A stretch of 6,126 nucleotides of DNA from Aquificaceae bacterium (GTDB lineage: Bacteria; Aquificota; Aquificia; Aquificales; Aquificaceae): the NCBI GenBank assembly GCA_025057245.1, contig JANWYC010000067.1, forward strand, positions 1 to 6,126. Reading direction: 5' to 3'. Shown here piece by piece: positions 6,032 to 6,126 of the stretch (positions within the stretch are counted from its first letter, which is position 1; each line of letters opens with the position of its first letter). The position numbers were made by a program, and so were the translations under genes. The notes beneath the pieces are model-generated. The model ran no database searches and was not told the origin of the DNA. It was given only the letters and a program-made list of their open reading frames with translations.

Positions 6032-6126
6032 TTGGTATCTTGGCAACTGAATAGGGTGTTGTTTCCTTAGAGAAGTTGAAGTGTATTTTTGTGTTATGTT
6101 CATGTGATTTTAAAAAATGCATTACC

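Larger units (their letters stand above)
5797..6126. other. Gene-poor region of about 330 bases with no supported gene
   Basis: Both strands are broken by frequent stops, and no open frame has both a ribosome-binding site and a recognisable product. The region is more T-rich on the plus strand than its surroundings. It holds a possible terminator hairpin (5872-5906), an AT-rich 5-bp hairpin (AACTT-TTTGAT-AAGTT, 5940-5955), a rightward promoter (5968-5996) and a small hairpin just after it (6015-6031). I see no tRNA, no rRNA, no CRISPR-type repeat and no transposase remnant. It may be the upstream region of a rightward gene or small RNA beyond the window. Confidence 0.6.

Noticed and set aside
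6011..6070. Short plus-strand frame starting at the ATG at 6011, 19 codons, after the rightward promoter
   Set aside because: It has no Shine-Dalgarno sequence, its first codons overlap the hairpin at 6015-6031, and the product MRGCCSPLV... resembles nothing known. A leader peptide cannot be excluded but is not supported.
6076..6100. Second rightward promoter, TTGAAG with TATGTT
   Set aside because: The spacer is only 13 bp, too short for a sigma-70 promoter, and no acceptable -35 lies at 16-18 bp.
5990..6103. A 37-codon minus-strand frame (MNITQKY... to ...SYRHKA) in the gene-poor region
   Set aside because: There is no ribosome-binding site before the ATG, no recognisable family, low-complexity polar composition, and it overlaps the rightward promoter. 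Stops lie just upstream in frame. It looks like chance.
5797..6126. CRISPR array or leader
   Set aside because: No repeat unit of 20-40 bases recurs in the region. Only the octamer GTGTTATG appears twice, which is expected by chance in T-rich DNA. A leader of an array outside the window cannot be judged.

Overview
The window looks like chromosomal DNA from a thermophilic bacterium of the Aquificota (Aquifex/Hydrogenobacter/Thermocrinis type). This is inferred from protein features and codon habit, because no search could be run. The clues are a compact MutL with almost no linker before its endonuclease domain, a GyrB of about 795 residues carrying the Gram-negative-type TOPRIM insertion, heavy use of AGA/AGG for Arg and ATA for Ile, and tightly packed or overlapping genes of mixed function. 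The genus cannot be settled from this sequence.

Layout, left to right. Positions 1-1056 (+) hold the 3' part of mutL (mismatch repair), whose N-terminus lies before the window. It overlaps hisF (1056-1823, +, histidine biosynthesis) by one base (TGATG). hisF converges on rsmI with no intergenic base. The minus-strand cluster, read in its own direction from right to left, is tRNA-Glu(UUC) (5679-5754), gyrB (3281-5668), a tandem-domain universal stress protein (2497-3291, TTG start) and rsmI (1824-2495). The gaps are 10 nt between tRNA and gyrB, an 11-nt overlap between gyrB and usp, and 1 nt between usp and rsmI. A perfect-consensus sigma-70 promoter (TTGACA, 17 bp, TATAAT) sits just upstream of the tRNA and probably drives the whole cluster.

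Positions 5797-6126 (about 330 bases) hold no gene I can support. They contain a possible AT-flanked terminator hairpin (5872-5906) and a good rightward promoter with an extended -10 (5968-5996). That promoter fires into a small hairpin and then off the window edge, so its product is unknown.

The genes are housekeeping: DNA repair, histidine synthesis, 16S rRNA methylation, stress response, DNA topology and a tRNA. I see no mobile element, CRISPR repeat or defence system. The most unusual feature is the tRNA-Glu/gyrB junction. The only good Shine-Dalgarno sequence for gyrB is the 3' acceptor strand of the tRNA itself, so maturing the tRNA would remove the ribosome-binding site from the gyrB message.
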